DNA of 64,000 nt from Phytopseudomonas flavescens (GTDB lineage: Bacteria > Pseudomonadota > Gammaproteobacteria > Pseudomonadales > Pseudomonadaceae): positions 1 to 64,000 of the forward strand of contig NZ_FNDG01000014.1 of the NCBI RefSeq assembly GCF_900100535.1. The letters run 5' to 3'. Numbering within the stretch: the first letter of the stretch is position 1; each line of letters begins with the position of its first letter. Both the position numbers and the translations under genes were made by a program. Below, one piece after another: positions 62,785 through 64,000 of the stretch. The notes under the pieces were generated by a model. It was not told the DNA's origin. It worked only from the letters and a program-made list of their open reading frames with translations, and ran no database searches.

Positions 62785-62860
62785 GTCCCCTTCGTCTAGT
62801 GGCCTAGGACACCGCCCTTTCACGGCGGTAACAGGGGTTCGAGTCCCCTAGGGGACGCCA
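62785..62860 (+). tRNA. tRNA-Glu (anticodon TTC), copy 2
   Basis: It is base-for-base the same as copy 1. It is the last gene of the array and is followed by two terminators. Confidence 0.97.
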
Positions 62861-62866
62861 TTTTTG

Positions 62867-62921
62867 CCCGCTCTGCGGGATTTTTAAGGGTCACTTCTCA
62901 CGAAGTGGCCCTTTTGTTTTT
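62867..62921 (+). terminator. Tandem terminators after the tRNA array
   Basis: The first hairpin is CCCGC-TCT-GCGGG followed by A and TTTTT. The second is GGGTCACTTC-TCAC-GAAGTGGCCC followed by TTTTGTTTTT. Two stops suit a highly transcribed stable RNA operon. Confidence 0.93.
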
Positions 62922-63106
62922 GTGCGTTCGAAAAAGTGTGCTGGCCAGGCGCATGGTCTCAGATGCGGCTTGCGTGGCGGCAGCCAAAGCCCCTAATGTC
63001 TGGCTCTGAACAGGGGCTGGTCGATAGAGGAAGGTTGTATGAGGCTGACAATGGATGCTGCGCGACGGTATGCACGAGAGCTGGCCGTCAATCCGGGGCT
63101 TCACTC

Positions 63107-63541
63107 GTGAAGTGGGATCGTCCCAATCCCTTCACCCTCGAGCTGCTGGTCGGCAGTGAGGACATCGACGGCCTCGGGCATGCCAACAATGCTGTCTACG
63201 TCACCTGGCTGGAGCGTTGCGCCTGGCGCCACTCGCAATCGCTCGGCCTGGATCTGGTCGAGTACCGGCGCCTCGATCGCGCCATGGCGGTGGTGCGTCA
63301 CGAGATCGACTACCTGAGCAGCGCCTACGAAGGTCAGGAGTTGTTGATCGGCACCTGGATCGTCGAGTCCGATCAGCGCTTGAAGATGGATCGCTGCTTC
63401 CAGCTGGTTCGCCCGCAGGACGGCGCTACGCTGCTTCGCGCAAGAACCACCTTCGTTTGCATCGAGCTATCCACCGGTAAGCCGAAACGCATGCCCGCCG
63501 AGTTCATCGAAGGCTACGGCAAGGCGCTGCTGAGTTCCTAG
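63107..63541 (+). CDS. Acyl-CoA thioesterase (4HBT/YbgC-like)
   Basis: 144 residues from a GTG at 63107, after a GGGG stretch. Hotdog-fold motifs are GSEDIDGLGHANNAVYVTWL (with the Asp/His region) and RAMAVVRHEIDYLSSAYEGQ. These enzymes hydrolyse acyl-CoA or 4-hydroxybenzoyl-CoA. The frame extends upstream to 62936, but that part is non-family and would start within the terminator region of the tRNA array. The substrate is unknown. Confidence 0.85.
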   Translation: MKWDRPNPFTLELLVGSEDIDGLGHANNAVYVTWLERCAWRHSQSLGLDLVEYRRLDRAMAVVRHEIDYLSSAYEGQELLIGTWIVESDQRLKMDRCFQLVRPQDGATLLRARTTFVCIELSTGKPKRMPAEFIEGYGKALLSS

Positions 63542-63547
63542 GTACTG

Positions 63548-63934
63548 CTACTGTGGCGCCAGAAACAGCTTCTGCTCTTGGTAGATCGCCTGGTAGCGCC
63601 GCACTTCGCCGGGCTGCAGCAGGATCGACTGACTGCTGACCAAGTCTATCTTCGCGCAGAAGCCTTCCCGGGACGGCGTGAGCACGACGCTGCGCTCTCC
63701 GCTGGGTACGTCCAGCGTCACGCTTTCGCCGGCGGGTATCGGCACCACTAACTGCTCGTCGACACGCAACTGCAAGTCGCAGGCATTCGGCGCGTTGCGG
63801 TCGCGACTGACGATGAGCTTGGCGCTGGCTGCCGGATCGATCGGTACGCCCTCGGAGATGGGCGTTGCAGCGAAGGTGGCAGGCGCGGGCAGCAGCAGTG
63901 CAAGCAGGCTGCCGGTCAGCAGAAGTCGACTCAT
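63548..63934 (-). CDS. Small exported protein of unknown function
   Basis: 128 residues. MSRLLLTGSLLALLLPAPAT-FAAT is a clear signal peptide with an AxA-like site. The mature part is beta-rich with two Cys (ACDLQLRVDEQ and GFCAKIDLV) that could form a disulfide. It ends in a polar tail (YQAIYQEQKLFLAPQ). It converges on the thioesterase gene, 6 bp apart. No family is recognised. Confidence 0.75.
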   Translation of the reverse strand: MSRLLLTGSLLALLLPAPATFAATPISEGVPIDPAASAKLIVSRDRNAPNACDLQLRVDEQLVVPIPAGESVTLDVPSGERSVVLTPSREGFCAKIDLVSSQSILLQPGEVRRYQAIYQEQKLFLAPQ

Positions 63935-64000
63935 GGTGGCTCCAGGCGATGCATCGATACTGCAATGGACTGCGTGTGACAGGCCTGCGTTCAGCTCGCC

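Overview
This window is a Pseudomonas-type chromosome segment. The evidence is a high-GC sequence, an AmrZ-like regulator, a PrrF-like iron-responsive small RNA, the FleQ/FleS/FleR flagellar regulators, RpoN (sigma-54) and FliA (sigma-28) flagellar promoters, and the aminotransferase-uvrB-gltX-tRNA(Ala/Glu) neighbourhood known from pseudomonads. No insertion sequence, prophage or CRISPR array was seen. The species cannot be fixed from the sequence alone.

Layout. (1) 1-11416 is mostly housekeeping: tRNA-Arg(ACG), a small exported protein, the Mg2+ transporter mgtE, amrZ, a roughly 1 kb stretch without a convincing gene, three tiny membrane or exported proteins, an Lrp-type regulator divergent from a fused indolepyruvate ferredoxin oxidoreductase, tRNA-Arg(CCT), a Fur-controlled PrrF-like sRNA, yceH and an MFS transporter. 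(2) 11420-27674 is the first flagellar block: flgZ/ycgR, flgN, flgM and flgA on the minus strand, then cheV-cheR, flgBCDE and flgFGHIJKL on the plus strand. (3) 27862-47287 is a 15-gene, tightly overlapping sugar island between flgL and the flagellin gene. This is the usual position of the flagellin glycosylation island in Pseudomonas. It holds CDP-3,6-dideoxyhexose genes (rfbFGH), a heptose-type nucleotidyltransferase, a CBS-GHMP kinase fusion, a NeuB-SAF-TIM-barrel fusion, a ThDP enzyme of the acetolactate synthase fold, dehydrogenases, three methyltransferases and a 1176-residue multi-module glycosyltransferase. (4) 47611-56316 is the second flagellar block: fliC, flaG, fliD, fliS, a FliT-like gene, fleQ, fleS and fleR. 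(5) 56317-64000 holds a partial duplication of the tRNA-Asn 3' end, tRNA-Asn, an aromatic aminotransferase, uvrB, a nucleoside 2-deoxyribosyltransferase, gltX, a tandem Ala-Glu-Ala-Glu tRNA array, a thioesterase and a small exported protein.

How the genes work together. FleQ with sigma-54 is expected to drive fleSR, and FleR with sigma-54 to drive flgA, flgB-E and flgF-L; good GG-N10-GC sites are visible before flgA, flgB, flgF and fleS. FliA then drives flgM(N), fliC and fliS, each preceded by a TAAA-N15-GCCGATAA-like site. The sugar island should make and transfer the flagellin glycan. Its enzyme set suggests an unusual, possibly branched-chain and methylated, deoxysugar. That is the most interesting part of the window. 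The flagellar block stops at fleR: fliE and later genes do not follow, and the junction lies next to the tRNA-Asn duplication.
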